From Aquipseudomonas alcaligenes MRY13-0052 (GTDB lineage: Bacteria; Pseudomonadota; Gammaproteobacteria; Pseudomonadales; Pseudomonadaceae): DNA of 64,000 nt. A model generated the notes under the pieces. It was not told where the DNA came from. It saw only the letters and a list, made by a program, of their open reading frames with translations, and ran no database searches. The translations under genes were made by a program, and so were the position numbers. The stretch lies in assembly GCA_000474255.1 (NCBI GenBank), contig BATO01000020.1, positions 1 to 64,000 of the forward strand. The letters are read 5' to 3'. Shown here piece after piece: positions 19,991 to 28,355 of this stretch (position 1 is its first letter; every line of letters begins with the position of its first letter).

Positions 19991-22459
19991 ATGCCGCCCG
20001 CACACAGCCCCGGCGCTGACCCGCGCCTGCCCGCGCGGCTGCAGGCCGCCGAGCGCAACCGCCAGGCGCTGGCTGAGGCCGGCCTGCATTTCGCGCCGCT
20101 GCGCCACCACAGCCCGGCCTGCGCCTTCGCCCTGCGCGCGCAACTGGACGAACTGCGCCCGGCAGCGGTGCTGATCGAGGGGCCGGCCGATTTCGACGCC
20201 CTGCTCCCCGACCTGCTCGACCCGCGCAGCCGCCCGCCCCTGGCGATCCTCTCCCAGCACCGCAACGGTGTTTCGGGCGATGCGCCGCCGCGCTCGGCGT
20301 TCTTCCCCTTCTGCGACTACTCGCCGGAATGGCAGGCCCTGCGCGAAGGCCATCGCCTCGGCGCGCAACTGGCCTTCATCGACCTGCCCTGGGCCCGCCA
20401 GGAAGCCGCCGAGGAAGACCCGGAACAGAGCCGCAGCCTGATGGCCGAGCGCTACCTGGCCCACAGCGACTACATCGCCGCCCTGGCCCGCGCGGCCCAT
20501 TGCCGCGACCACGACGAACTCTGGGAGCACCTGTTCGAACTGCGCGGCGCGGACGCCCTGGGGGACTGGCGCGCGCTGTTCGGCGACGCCTTCGCCTGGT
20601 GCTCCATGGCCCGCCTCGACTACGAGGACGACGTGCTCGCCGCCGAAGGCTCGCTGGCCCGCGAAGCCCACATGCTCGCCTGCATCCGCGACTGGCGCGC
20701 GCGCTGCGACGGCCCCCTACTGGTGGTCACCGGCGGCTTCCACACCCTCGCCCTGGTGGAAGCGCTTGCCAGCGACAGCCCGCCCGCCGCCACACCCACC
20801 GCCAGCGGCGACAGCCAGGCCTGGCTGATCCGCTACAGCTTCGACCGCCTCGACGCCCTCAATGGCTACGCCTCGGGCATGCCCTCGCCGGCCTACCATC
20901 AGCGGGTCTGGGAGGCGTTGCTGGAAGACCCGGCAGACGGGCTGGCGCGCCAGCGCATCGCCGCCCGCATCCTCAGTGCCATCGCCGCCGAAACCCGCGA
21001 ACGGCAGTTGGCCGATGCCCTGTCCTTCGCCAGCGTCAGCCAGGCCGCGCAACAGGCCGCCGGCCTGGCCGCCCTGCGCCAGCACCCGGGGCCGGGGCGC
21101 TACGACCTGCTCGACGCCATCCACTCCTGCTTCGTCAAAGGCAGCCTGGACAATGGCCAGGCCGCCTTCCTCGCAGCGGTGAAGAACCAGCTGGGTGGCA
21201 ACCGCCTGGGCGATGTCCCGCCCTCCAGCCTGGCTCCGCCGCTGGTGGAGGAAGCCCGGCGCCTGGCCCTGGGTCACCGCCTCGACCTCAGCGACAGCCT
21301 GGCCCGCCGCGCCCGGCTGGACCTCTACCGCAAGCCCCGGCACCGCGCCCGGGGCCGCTTCCTGCACCTGATGGCCTACCTGGACAGCGGCTTCGCCCGC
21401 CACCTGGGCGGCCCGGACTTCGTCAACGGCACCGGCCTGGACCTGCTCTTCGAGGAATGGGAATACGCCTGGTCGCCGCTGGTCGAGGCGCGCCTGATCG
21501 AGCGCTCCGAACTGGGCAGCAGCCTGCGCGAAGTCGCCGTCCGCCGCCTGCTGGATGAAGAGCAGGCCTTGCAGACCAGCGGCCAGGGCCGCAGCGCCAG
21601 CCGCGCGGTGCAACTGCTGGCGCGGGCCGGCTCCATCGGCCTCGGCGAACAGCTGCCACGCTTGTTCGAGCGCCTGGCCGAACACCTGGAAGAAGACCCC
21701 GAGCTGGCCTCGGTGGTGACCTGTGGCCAGCGCCTGCTGCACCTGTGGCGCGGCCGCGAGCTGCTGGGCCTGGACGGCTACCCGCAACTGCCGGAGCTGC
21801 TGCAGCGCATCCTTCCCGCCACCCTGTTCCTGCTGCCGGGCCTCGCCGACTGCGACGCCGACCGTGAAGGCGCCGCCATCGACGCCCTGCTCGGCCTGCG
21901 CGAATTCCTCCACCTGGGCAGCAGCCAGGCCGGCCTGGCCCACCAGGAGGCACCGCTGCACGAAACCCTCGACCGCCTGCAAGCCGTGGCCCCCGCCGGC
22001 ATCGCCGGTGCCCTCGACGCGCTGCGTTTCATCGATGGGCGCAGCAGCGAGGAACACCTGGCCGCGGCCCTGCAACGGCGCTTCGGCCCCGGTGCCGACA
22101 GCGAAGGCGCGGTGCGCTACCTGACCGGGCTGCTGCAGGCCGCGCCGGAGCTGATCCTGCGGGTGGACGACCTGGCCCTGGGGCTCAACACCCTGGTGGC
22201 CAACTGGGACGAGGCCACCTTCGTCCGCCACCTGCCGGACCTGCGCCTCGCCTTCACCCGCCTTAAGCCCCGCGAAACCGGGCGCCTGGCCGATCACCTG
22301 GCCGGGCTCAACGGCATCACCGGGGCCGCCCTCGACAGCGCCCACCACGAACTCGACAGCCACGACCTGCTCGCCGGCGCCGCCCTGCAGCTGGCGCTCA
22401 AGCGCTCGCTGGAGCGCGACGGGCTGCTGGCCTGGGCCCAGGAGACCCACCATGAGTGA
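19991..22459 (+). CDS. DUF5682 family protein (YehM-like)
   Basis: Uncharacterised 822-residue cytosolic protein. The N-terminal quarter has the family hallmarks APLRHHSPACA, VLIEGPADFD and VVTGGFHTLAL; a glutamate near the start and a GGFH motif are reminiscent of the TraB/TIKI/ChaN putative hydrolase fold, which is my inference. The remaining two thirds are helical and leucine-rich without recognised motifs. It begins three bases after the MoxR stop and its end overlaps the VWA gene start by eight bases (ATGAGTGA). E. coli YehM is the positional and size counterpart. Confidence 0.85.
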   Translation: MPPAHSPGADPRLPARLQAAERNRQALAEAGLHFAPLRHHSPACAFALRAQLDELRPAAVLIEGPADFDALLPDLLDPRSRPPLAILSQHRNGVSGDAPPRSAFFPFCDYSPEWQALREGHRLGAQLAFIDLPWARQEAAEEDPEQSRSLMAERYLAHSDYIAALARAAHCRDHDELWEHLFELRGADALGDWRALFGDAFAWCSMARLDYEDDVLAAEGSLAREAHMLACIRDWRARCDGPLLVVTGGFHTLALVEALASDSPPAATPTASGDSQAWLIRYSFDRLDALNGYASGMPSPAYHQRVWEALLEDPADGLARQRIAARILSAIAAETRERQLADALSFASVSQAAQQAAGLAALRQHPGPGRYDLLDAIHSCFVKGSLDNGQAAFLAAVKNQLGGNRLGDVPPSSLAPPLVEEARRLALGHRLDLSDSLARRARLDLYRKPRHRARGRFLHLMAYLDSGFARHLGGPDFVNGTGLDLLFEEWEYAWSPLVEARLIERSELGSSLREVAVRRLLDEEQALQTSGQGRSASRAVQLLARAGSIGLGEQLPRLFERLAEHLEEDPELASVVTCGQRLLHLWRGRELLGLDGYPQLPELLQRILPATLFLLPGLADCDADREGAAIDALLGLREFLHLGSSQAGLAHQEAPLHETLDRLQAVAPAGIAGALDALRFIDGRSSEEHLAAALQRRFGPGADSEGAVRYLTGLLQAAPELILRVDDLALGLNTLVANWDEATFVRHLPDLRLAFTRLKPRETGRLADHLAGLNGITGAALDSAHHELDSHDLLAGAALQLALKRSLERDGLLAWAQETHHE

Positions 22460-23576
22460 CCTGGAAGCCGCCCGCCGCTGGCGCCTGATCCTCGGCCGCT
22501 ACGCCGACCGCGCGCTGCACGAAGCGAAGTTCGACGCCGCCGACGCGCGCCTGGAGAAGACCCTCGACTACCTCTACAACCGTGAATACCAGCGTCGCGG
22601 CCACGTCCAGGGCGGGCGTGGCGGCTCGCTGGACGACAGCCAGCTGACCGCGCTGAACTGGCTGGAGCAGGCGCGCACGCTGTTCCCCCGCTCCACCTTC
22701 GAGCGCCTGCAGGTGCAGGCCATCGAGCGCTATGAGATCAGCGCCCTGCTCACCGACCCGAACAGCCTGGCCACCCTCGAACCCAGCCCGGCGCTGGCCA
22801 AGGCCCTGCTCGGCGTGCGCGGCCGCCTGAGTGCGGACACCCGCGATGCCGTGCGCCAGCTGATCACCCGGGTGGTGGAGGAAATCCTCCAGCGCCTGCG
22901 CAACCGTTTCACCAACGCCCTGCACGGACGGCGCAACCGCTTCCGCCGATCGCTGGTGAAGAGCGCACAGAACTTCGATTGGCGCGCCACCATCGCCGCC
23001 AACCTCAAGCACTACGACCCGCAGCGCAAACGCCTGCTGATCGAATCGCCACGCTTCAACGCCCGCGTCCGCCGGCAACTGCCCTGGGACATCATCCTCT
23101 GCGTCGACCAGAGCGCCTCGATGCTCGACTCGGTGATGTACAGCGCCATCTGCGCCAGCATCCTCGCCAGCCTGCCCAGCGTGCGCGTGCGCCTGGTGCT
23201 GTTCGACACCCAGGTGGTGGACCTCAGCCACCTGGCCCACGACCCGGTGGAGGTGCTGCTCACCGTGCAACTGGGCGGCGGCACCGACATCGGCAAGGCC
23301 ATGCGCTACTGCGAGCAACTGGTGGAGAACCCGCAACGCACCGTGCTCACGCTGATCAGCGACTTCGAGGAAGGCGCCGCCGTGGGCCCGCTGCTTTCCT
23401 GCGTGGCGCGCCTCAACGAAGCGCGGGTCAGGCTGCTCGGCCTCGCCGCCCTGGATGACGGCGCCCAGCCGGTCTACGACCCGGCCATGGGGCAGCGCCT
23501 CGCCGACCGCGGCATGCAGATCGCCGCGCTGACCCCGGAGCATTTCGCCCAGTGGCTGGCCGAGGTGATGCAATGA
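22452..23576 (+). CDS. VWA domain protein (YehP-like)
   Basis: Metal-dependent protein-binding partner expected to work with the MoxR ATPase. The 374-residue product has a helical N-terminal half and a C-terminal von Willebrand A domain. The MIDAS site is complete: DQSAS near residue 219, the threonine of GGGTDIGKAM near 277 and the aspartate of LISDFEEG near 303. No signal peptide or membrane anchor, so it is cytosolic, unlike the membrane-anchored BatA/BatB type. Overlaps its neighbours at both ends (eight and four bases). Matches E. coli YehP. Confidence 0.92.
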   Translation: MSDLEAARRWRLILGRYADRALHEAKFDAADARLEKTLDYLYNREYQRRGHVQGGRGGSLDDSQLTALNWLEQARTLFPRSTFERLQVQAIERYEISALLTDPNSLATLEPSPALAKALLGVRGRLSADTRDAVRQLITRVVEEILQRLRNRFTNALHGRRNRFRRSLVKSAQNFDWRATIAANLKHYDPQRKRLLIESPRFNARVRRQLPWDIILCVDQSASMLDSVMYSAICASILASLPSVRVRLVLFDTQVVDLSHLAHDPVEVLLTVQLGGGTDIGKAMRYCEQLVENPQRTVLTLISDFEEGAAVGPLLSCVARLNEARVRLLGLAALDDGAQPVYDPAMGQRLADRGMQIAALTPEHFAQWLAEVMQ

Positions 23577-25588
23577 GTGCCTGGCAGCAGCGCTACCGCA
23601 GCTACGACGATGCCGCGCTGGAGGTGCTGGCCAACGCCGGCCTGCTGCGCCGCGCCACCAAGGACGTGGAGGCCGGCAAGCTGCGCTGGCTGGAGAACGA
23701 CGACCAGGGCGGCCTGGTGGAAGCCGACGGCCAGCAGGTGCGCCTGGACGGCAGCGGCGTCGATGCCGCGCGCTGCACCTGCCCCGCCAACGGCTGCTGC
23801 AAGCACATCCTCGCGGCCGTCATCTGGCTGCGCGAACAACCCGCCGATGCCGCCGGTGAGGCAGCGACTGAAGAGGACGCCGACCTGGCGCTGCGCGACG
23901 CCCTGGCCCAGGACCCGCAACAGCTGCAGAAGCAAGCCGGCAAGGCCGCCACGCGCAAGGCCCGCCAATGGCTCGGCGAGCTGTTCGAGGCGCAGCACCA
24001 GAGCCACGGCCGGCGCCTGGCCATCCACCTGCCGACGCTGGCCTGCGAGGTCACCTACCTGGCCGGCGGCGGCTTCGACGGCATGCTCTCGGAAACCCGC
24101 GAAAGCGAACGCAAGGCCCTGCACCTCGCCGCGCTGGCGCTGCTGTTCCAGGCACAGGGGCAGCCCTGGGCCTGGCCGGCGGACAGCGAGCCGGCGCCGG
24201 CCGACCCGCTGCAACTGAACGCACCGGAGCAGGAGTTGCTCGTCAGCGTCCAGCAGTTACTGCAGGAGCTGCTGCGCCAGGGGCTGTCCCACGCCAGCCA
24301 GGCCAGCGCCGTACAGCTGCGCATGCTCAACCTGTCCGCCCGCACCGAAGGCCTGCCGCGCCTCGCCGCCCAGTTGCGCACCCTGGGCGGGCAGATCAAC
24401 CGCCTGGCCAACCGCGATGACCACATCAGCGAGCGCGAAGCCCTGGTGCAGATGGCCCAGGTGCACGCCCTGGCCAGCGCCCTGCAACGTGCCGGCGCCG
24501 AACACCTGCCCGCCCTGCGCGGGCGCCTGCGCCGCGACTACCAGGCCGGCGCCCAACTCGATTTGCTGCCCCTGGGCGCCCACTGGTGGACCACCCCCGG
24601 CGGCGCCCGTGGCCTGACCCTGGCCTTCTGGGACCTGCAGGCCGGCGACGTGCTGGAAGCCAGCCTGGCCCGGCCGGATAACAGTGACCCGGGCTTCCGC
24701 CGTGAAGCGGTGTGGGCCCAGCAGGCGTTGTGGAAGTCCACGCCGCAGCAGCTGTGCCAGGCGCCCCTGTGCCTGACCGCACCGCGCCAGGCCGACGACG
24801 GACGCCTGGCCGCCCACGGCGACAGTCGCAGCCAGGCTCAGCCCCGTTGGCCCGCAGCGGATGCACGCCTGGCCGAGATCGGTATCGCCCGCTGGAGCCT
24901 GTTGCGCGAACAGCTCGAAGACAGCGCCGCCCTCAGCGCGGAAGCCCCCACCAGCCTGCTGCTACGCCCGGCCCGTTGCCAGGAGGCGGTGCTCGATGAA
25001 GTGCGCCAGGTGCTGTGCTGGACGCTGGAGGACGACCAGGGCGAGGCCATCACCCTGGAGCTGCCGTGCACGGCGGAGCGGCGCGAACGCCTGGACAACC
25101 TGGAACGGGCGCAGAAGGCCCGTGACGACATCCGCGCGGTGCTGGTGCGGCCGAGCCTGGATGGCCGACGCCGGACCCTGGAGCCGCTGGCGCTGCTGAT
25201 CGCCGACAGCGGCGAGCTGCGCTGCCTGTCGCTGGATTTCGAATCGGTGATCCGTGGCGGCCTGAGCCTCAACCGCCGCCTGTTCGAGCGCATCCAGCGC
25301 CTGCTCGACCGCCAGCGCCCCGTTGCCGCTGCCCAGGAAGCGCCTGGCCTGGCCGCGCGCCTGGTGGAACCGGCCCTGGACGTGCTGGAGTCCCTGGCCA
25401 GTTGCGGGCGTCAGCAGCTCTCGCGGCACCAGCGCGAGGTGCTGCAGCAGCAGGAAGTGCTGGCCAGCGCCGCCGGCGTCGAGCTGCTCGCCCAGCACCT
25501 GCGGCAGTTGCGCGAGCCCACCGAACTGCCTCCGCAGGCGCTGCTGGCCAGCAGCCACCTGATGAGCCGCCTGCTGGCCCTGGGGTAG
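23573..25588 (+). CDS. SWIM zinc finger protein (YehQ-like)
   Basis: Last gene of the five-gene operon. The 671-residue product has a SWIM zinc finger near residues 69-82 (CTCPANGCCKH, the CxC...CxH pattern), a domain tied to DNA or protein binding. The rest is leucine/alanine-rich helix with no recognised enzyme motif. I start it at the ATG that overlaps the VWA stop (ATGA); a longer in-frame start inside the VWA gene is less likely. Corresponds to E. coli YehQ. After the stop lies a perfect CGAGAA-CCA-TTCTCG palindrome with no T run. Confidence 0.88.
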   Translation: MSAWQQRYRSYDDAALEVLANAGLLRRATKDVEAGKLRWLENDDQGGLVEADGQQVRLDGSGVDAARCTCPANGCCKHILAAVIWLREQPADAAGEAATEEDADLALRDALAQDPQQLQKQAGKAATRKARQWLGELFEAQHQSHGRRLAIHLPTLACEVTYLAGGGFDGMLSETRESERKALHLAALALLFQAQGQPWAWPADSEPAPADPLQLNAPEQELLVSVQQLLQELLRQGLSHASQASAVQLRMLNLSARTEGLPRLAAQLRTLGGQINRLANRDDHISEREALVQMAQVHALASALQRAGAEHLPALRGRLRRDYQAGAQLDLLPLGAHWWTTPGGARGLTLAFWDLQAGDVLEASLARPDNSDPGFRREAVWAQQALWKSTPQQLCQAPLCLTAPRQADDGRLAAHGDSRSQAQPRWPAADARLAEIGIARWSLLREQLEDSAALSAEAPTSLLLRPARCQEAVLDEVRQVLCWTLEDDQGEAITLELPCTAERRERLDNLERAQKARDDIRAVLVRPSLDGRRRTLEPLALLIADSGELRCLSLDFESVIRGGLSLNRRLFERIQRLLDRQRPVAAAQEAPGLAARLVEPALDVLESLASCGRQQLSRHQREVLQQQEVLASAAGVELLAQHLRQLREPTELPPQALLASSHLMSRLLALG

Positions 25589-25614
25589 GGCCGACGGCAG
25601 TGCATTCCACCAGT

Positions 25615-25629
25615 CGAGAACCATTCTCG
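25615..25629. promoter_or_regulatory. Palindrome CGAGAA-CCA-TTCTCG between SWIM gene and cysI
   Basis: A perfect 6-3-6 inverted repeat 26 bases after the SWIM gene stop and about 185 bases before cysI. It could be a protein-binding site or a short terminator stem; no T run follows. Confidence 0.3.
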
Positions 25630-25696
25630 CCTTAGTGCCCGTTGGGGTGGGCGTGGTTATGCTTGGCCGCGCACTTATGCATTCCAGTTCTTTACA

Positions 25697-25702
25697 TATA
25701 CT
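25697..25702 (+). promoter_or_regulatory. Possible -10 box (TATACT) for cysI
   Basis: TATACT in an AT-rich patch (TTCTTTACATATACTCAAAC) stands 111 bases before cysI. No good -35 lies 17 bases upstream, as would fit an activator-dependent (CysB-type) promoter; that link is inference. Confidence 0.35.
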
Positions 25703-25813
25703 CAAACATCACTTTTGCGCATAAACCTGAGCTGGTATCTTCCCCCGGCTCCGACAGGAGTGCGCGGCCGTGCGCGCAGAAAAGCTGTAAGCAGCCTGAC
25801 AACAGGACATTTC

Positions 25814-27472
25814 ATGTACGTATACGACGAGTACGATCAACGGATCGTCGAGGACCGCGTCAAGCAGTTCCGCGATCAGACCCGCCGCTATCTGGCCGGC
25901 GAGCTCTCAGGCGAGGAGTTCCGTCCCCTGCGCCTGCAGAATGGCCTGTATATCCAGCGCTTCGCGCCGATGCTGCGCGTAGCCGTGCCTTACGGCCTGC
26001 TCTCCTCCACCCAGGTCCGCAAGCTGGCGCAGATCGCTCGCGACTACGACAAGGGCTACGCCCACATCAGCACCCGCCAGAACGTGCAGTTCAACTGGCC
26101 GGAGCTGGAGGACGTGCCGGAGATCCTCGCCGAGCTGGCCACCGTCGAGATGCACGCCATCCAGACCAGCGGCAACTGCATCCGCAACACCACCACCGAC
26201 CAGTTCGCCGGCGTCGCCCATGACGAGCTGGTGGACCCGCGCCCCTGGTGCGAGATCATCCGTCAGTGGTCCACCTTCCACCCCGAGTTCTCGCACCTGC
26301 CGCGCAAGTTCAAGATCGCCGTCAATGGCGCCGTGAGCGACCGTGCAGCCATCGAAGTGCATGACATCGGCCTGGAAGCGGTGAAGAACGAAGCCGGCGA
26401 GCTGGGCTTCCGCGTCTCCGTCGGCGGCGGCCTGGGCCGTACCCCGATCGTGGGCAGCTTCATCAACGAATTCCTGCCCTGGCAGCACCTGCTGAGCTAC
26501 CTCGACGCCATCCTGCGTGTGTACAACCGCTATGGCCGTCGCGACAACAAGTACAAGGCGCGCATCAAGATCCTGGTCAAGGCGCTGACCCCGGAAGTCT
26601 TCGCCGAGCGCGTGGAAGCCGAATGGGCGCACCTGAAGGATGGCCCGACCACCCTGACCGAAGCCGAAGTCGAGCGCGTGTCCAAGCACTTCGTCGACCC
26701 GGCCTACAAGGCCCTGGACGACCAGGCCGCCGCCCTCGCCCAGCTCGACGCCGAGCACCCGGGCTTCGCCCGCTGGCGCCAGCGCAACGTGGTGGCCCAC
26801 AAGAAGCCGGGCTACGCCGCCGTGACCCTGTCGCTGAAGCCCACCGGCGTCGCCCCGGGCGATGTCACCGACAAGCAGCTGGACGCCATCGCCGACCTGG
26901 CCGACCGCTACGCCTTCGGTGAAGTGCGCAACAGCCACAACCAGAACATCATCCTCGCCGACGTCGAGCAGGCGCAGCTGTTCACCCTCTGGGGCGAGCT
27001 GCGCGAGCAGGGCTTCGCCACGCCGAACGTGGGCCTGCTGACCGACATCATCTGCTGCCCGGGTGGCGACTTCTGCTCCCTGGCCAACGCCAAGTCGATC
27101 CCGGTGGCCGAAGCCATCCAGCGCCGCTTCGATGACCTGGACTACCTGTTCGACATCGGCAACCTGGACCTGAACATCTCCGGCTGCATGAACGCCTGCG
27201 GCCACCACCACGTGGGCCACATCGGCATCCTCGGCGTGGACAAGAAGGGCCAGGAGTTCTACCAGGTCTCCCTCGGTGGCAGCGCTGGCCGCGAAGCCAG
27301 CCTGGCGCAGATCCTCGGCCCATCCTTCGCCCAGGAAGCCATGCCCGACGTGATCGAGAAGATCATCGACGTCTACGTGGAGAAGCGCACCGAAGAAGAA
27401 CTCTTCCTCGATACCTATCGCCGCATCGGCATCGACCCCTTCAAGGAGCGCGTATATGCAGCGAATAATTAA
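25814..27472 (+). CDS. cysI: Assimilatory sulfite reductase hemoprotein CysI
   Basis: Reduces sulfite to sulfide for cysteine synthesis, using sirohaem and a 4Fe-4S cluster. The 552-residue product has the two ferredoxin-like substrate halves and the cluster ligands of the sulfite/nitrite reductase family: C415-x5-C421 (CCPGGDFCSLA) and C458-x3-C462 (GCMNACGHHH). TSGNCIRNTT is the first-half active-site segment. I start it at ATG 25814 (MYVYDEYD), downstream of ACAGGAC; a longer in-frame start would add residues with no family match. DUF934 overlaps its end by 17 bases, a pairing typical of Pseudomonas. Confidence 0.94.
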   Translation: MYVYDEYDQRIVEDRVKQFRDQTRRYLAGELSGEEFRPLRLQNGLYIQRFAPMLRVAVPYGLLSSTQVRKLAQIARDYDKGYAHISTRQNVQFNWPELEDVPEILAELATVEMHAIQTSGNCIRNTTTDQFAGVAHDELVDPRPWCEIIRQWSTFHPEFSHLPRKFKIAVNGAVSDRAAIEVHDIGLEAVKNEAGELGFRVSVGGGLGRTPIVGSFINEFLPWQHLLSYLDAILRVYNRYGRRDNKYKARIKILVKALTPEVFAERVEAEWAHLKDGPTTLTEAEVERVSKHFVDPAYKALDDQAAALAQLDAEHPGFARWRQRNVVAHKKPGYAAVTLSLKPTGVAPGDVTDKQLDAIADLADRYAFGEVRNSHNQNIILADVEQAQLFTLWGELREQGFATPNVGLLTDIICCPGGDFCSLANAKSIPVAEAIQRRFDDLDYLFDIGNLDLNISGCMNACGHHHVGHIGILGVDKKGQEFYQVSLGGSAGREASLAQILGPSFAQEAMPDVIEKIIDVYVEKRTEEELFLDTYRRIGIDPFKERVYAANN

Positions 27473-27956
27473 GAACAACCAGGTCATCGACGAAACCTGG
27501 CACCTGCTGGACAAGGACGCGACCCTCGACGGCATGTCCAACTGCGACGACCTGATCGTGCCGCTGGCCCTGTGGCGCGATCACAGCCATGCGCTCAAGG
27601 CCCGCGACGGCGGCCTCGGCGTGTGGCTCGATGCCGACGAGGAAATCGAAGAGATCGCCGACCAGCTGGACAACTTCAAGGTCATCGCCCTGAACTTCCC
27701 GGCCTTCACCGACGGTCGCCACTCCTCCACCGCCTACCTGCTGCGCGAGCGCTATGGCTACAAGGGTGAAGTGCGCGCCATCGGCGACGTGCTGCGCGAC
27801 CAGCTGTTCGCCCTCAAGCGTTGCGGCTTCGATGCCTTCGCCCTGCGCGCGGACAAGGACCCCTACGACGCCCTCAAGGCCTTCGAGGACTACTCCGAGG
27901 TCTACCAGGCCTCCAGCGACCAGCCCCTGCCGCTGTTCCGCCGCCGCTCGGCCTGA
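27456..27956 (+). CDS. DUF934 protein linked to sulfite reduction
   Basis: A 166-residue cytosolic protein of unknown mechanism, consistently encoded with cysI in proteobacteria and often annotated as an oxidoreductase-like accessory of sulfite reduction. Visible family segments are IALNFPAFTDGRHSSTAYLLRER and GEVRAIGDVLRDQL. It starts inside cysI (17-base overlap), so it is translated with it, and is followed 14 bases later by a strong terminator that closes the operon. Likely helps electron delivery to CysI, by context only. Confidence 0.88.
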   Translation: MQRIIKNNQVIDETWHLLDKDATLDGMSNCDDLIVPLALWRDHSHALKARDGGLGVWLDADEEIEEIADQLDNFKVIALNFPAFTDGRHSSTAYLLRERYGYKGEVRAIGDVLRDQLFALKRCGFDAFALRADKDPYDALKAFEDYSEVYQASSDQPLPLFRRRSA

Positions 27957-27970
27957 GCCGCGCAGCCATG

Positions 27971-28001
27971 AAAAAGCCCCGCATATGCGGGGCTTTTTAT
28001 T
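27971..28001 (+). terminator. Rho-independent terminator of cysI operon
   Basis: AAAAAGCCCCGC and GCGGGGCTTTTT form a long perfect stem around ATAT, with a T run inside the right arm. Confidence 0.92.
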
Positions 28002-28020
28002 GATGTGCACCTGGCACCGA

Positions 28021-28045
28021 CGTAGCCCGGGCTTCAGCCCGGGAC
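28021..28045. repeat. Dispersed palindrome, GTAGCCCGGGCTTCAGCCCGGG family
   Basis: Perfect hairpin CCCGGGCTTCAGCCCGGG preceded by GTAG. Best copy of the family also at 87-111 and 57400-57424. Confidence 0.7.
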
Positions 28046-28091
28046 GCACGCCGTTTCATGGGGCGGATCATGTGCCGGGCCAGGCATCGTT

Positions 28092-28120
28092 TGGTGGATG
28101 AAAAGAGCGCCATCCACCCA
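28092..28120. repeat. Dispersed repeat, GGTGGATG...CATCCACC family
   Basis: GGTGGATG and CATCCACC form an 8-bp stem around AAAAGAGCGC. A second copy differing at two bases lies at 28297-28328. Confidence 0.65.
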
Positions 28121-28146
28121 TCGGTCAGCGCCGTGGGTTGGATCGG

Positions 28147-28186
28147 CGCCGTAGGATGGGTAGAGCGTAGCGAAACCCATCGCCGC
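28147..28186. repeat. Dispersed repeat, GTAGGATGGGT...GAAACCCATC family
   Basis: GATGGGT and ACCCATC arms around AGAGCGTAGCGAA. Same family as 8-40 and 9635-9747, here as a compact complete unit. Confidence 0.7.
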
Positions 28187-28223
28187 AAACGCCGGCTCGC
28201 ACCCGACCTACAGGCCAAACACA

Positions 28224-28256
28224 GCCTGTAGGGGCGACTTCAGTCGCCAAGCAGGC
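28224..28256. repeat. Dispersed palindrome, GTAGGGGCGACTTCAGTCGCC type
   Basis: Nested inverted repeats: GGCGACTTCAGTCGCC inside outer arms GCCTG and CAGGC. Single copy in this window; sequences of this kind are frequent between Pseudomonas genes. Confidence 0.55.
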
Positions 28257-28296
28257 CGCAGGACTGCCTTGACTCCGCGCCTCCCTGCAGCACCGC

Positions 28297-28328
28297 CTGG
28301 TGGATGAAAGGAGCGCCATCCACCCTAC
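28297..28328. repeat. Dispersed repeat, GGTGGATG...CATCCACC family, second copy
   Basis: Nearly identical to 28092-28120 (GGTGGATG...CATCCACC), extended by CTACG at the right end. Confidence 0.65.
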
Positions 28329-28355
28329 GTACTACCGATCACACCGAACACTCTT

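Larger units (their letters stand above)
28002..28355. other. Gene-free stretch filled by dispersed repeats
   Basis: 354 bases between the cysI-operon terminator and the TetR gene. No credible coding frame. It holds five hairpin-forming units of four repeat types (listed separately), making it the densest repeat site in the window. Confidence 0.7.

Noticed and set aside
15189-25588. Phage-derived or recently transferred island
   Set aside because: No integrase, att-like direct repeats or tRNA at either edge, and base and codon composition match the flanks.
28002-28355. CRISPR array or small coding genes in the repeat cluster
   Set aside because: Repeats are palindromic units of different types with irregular spacing, not direct repeats with uniform spacers, and there are no cas genes or ribosome sites.
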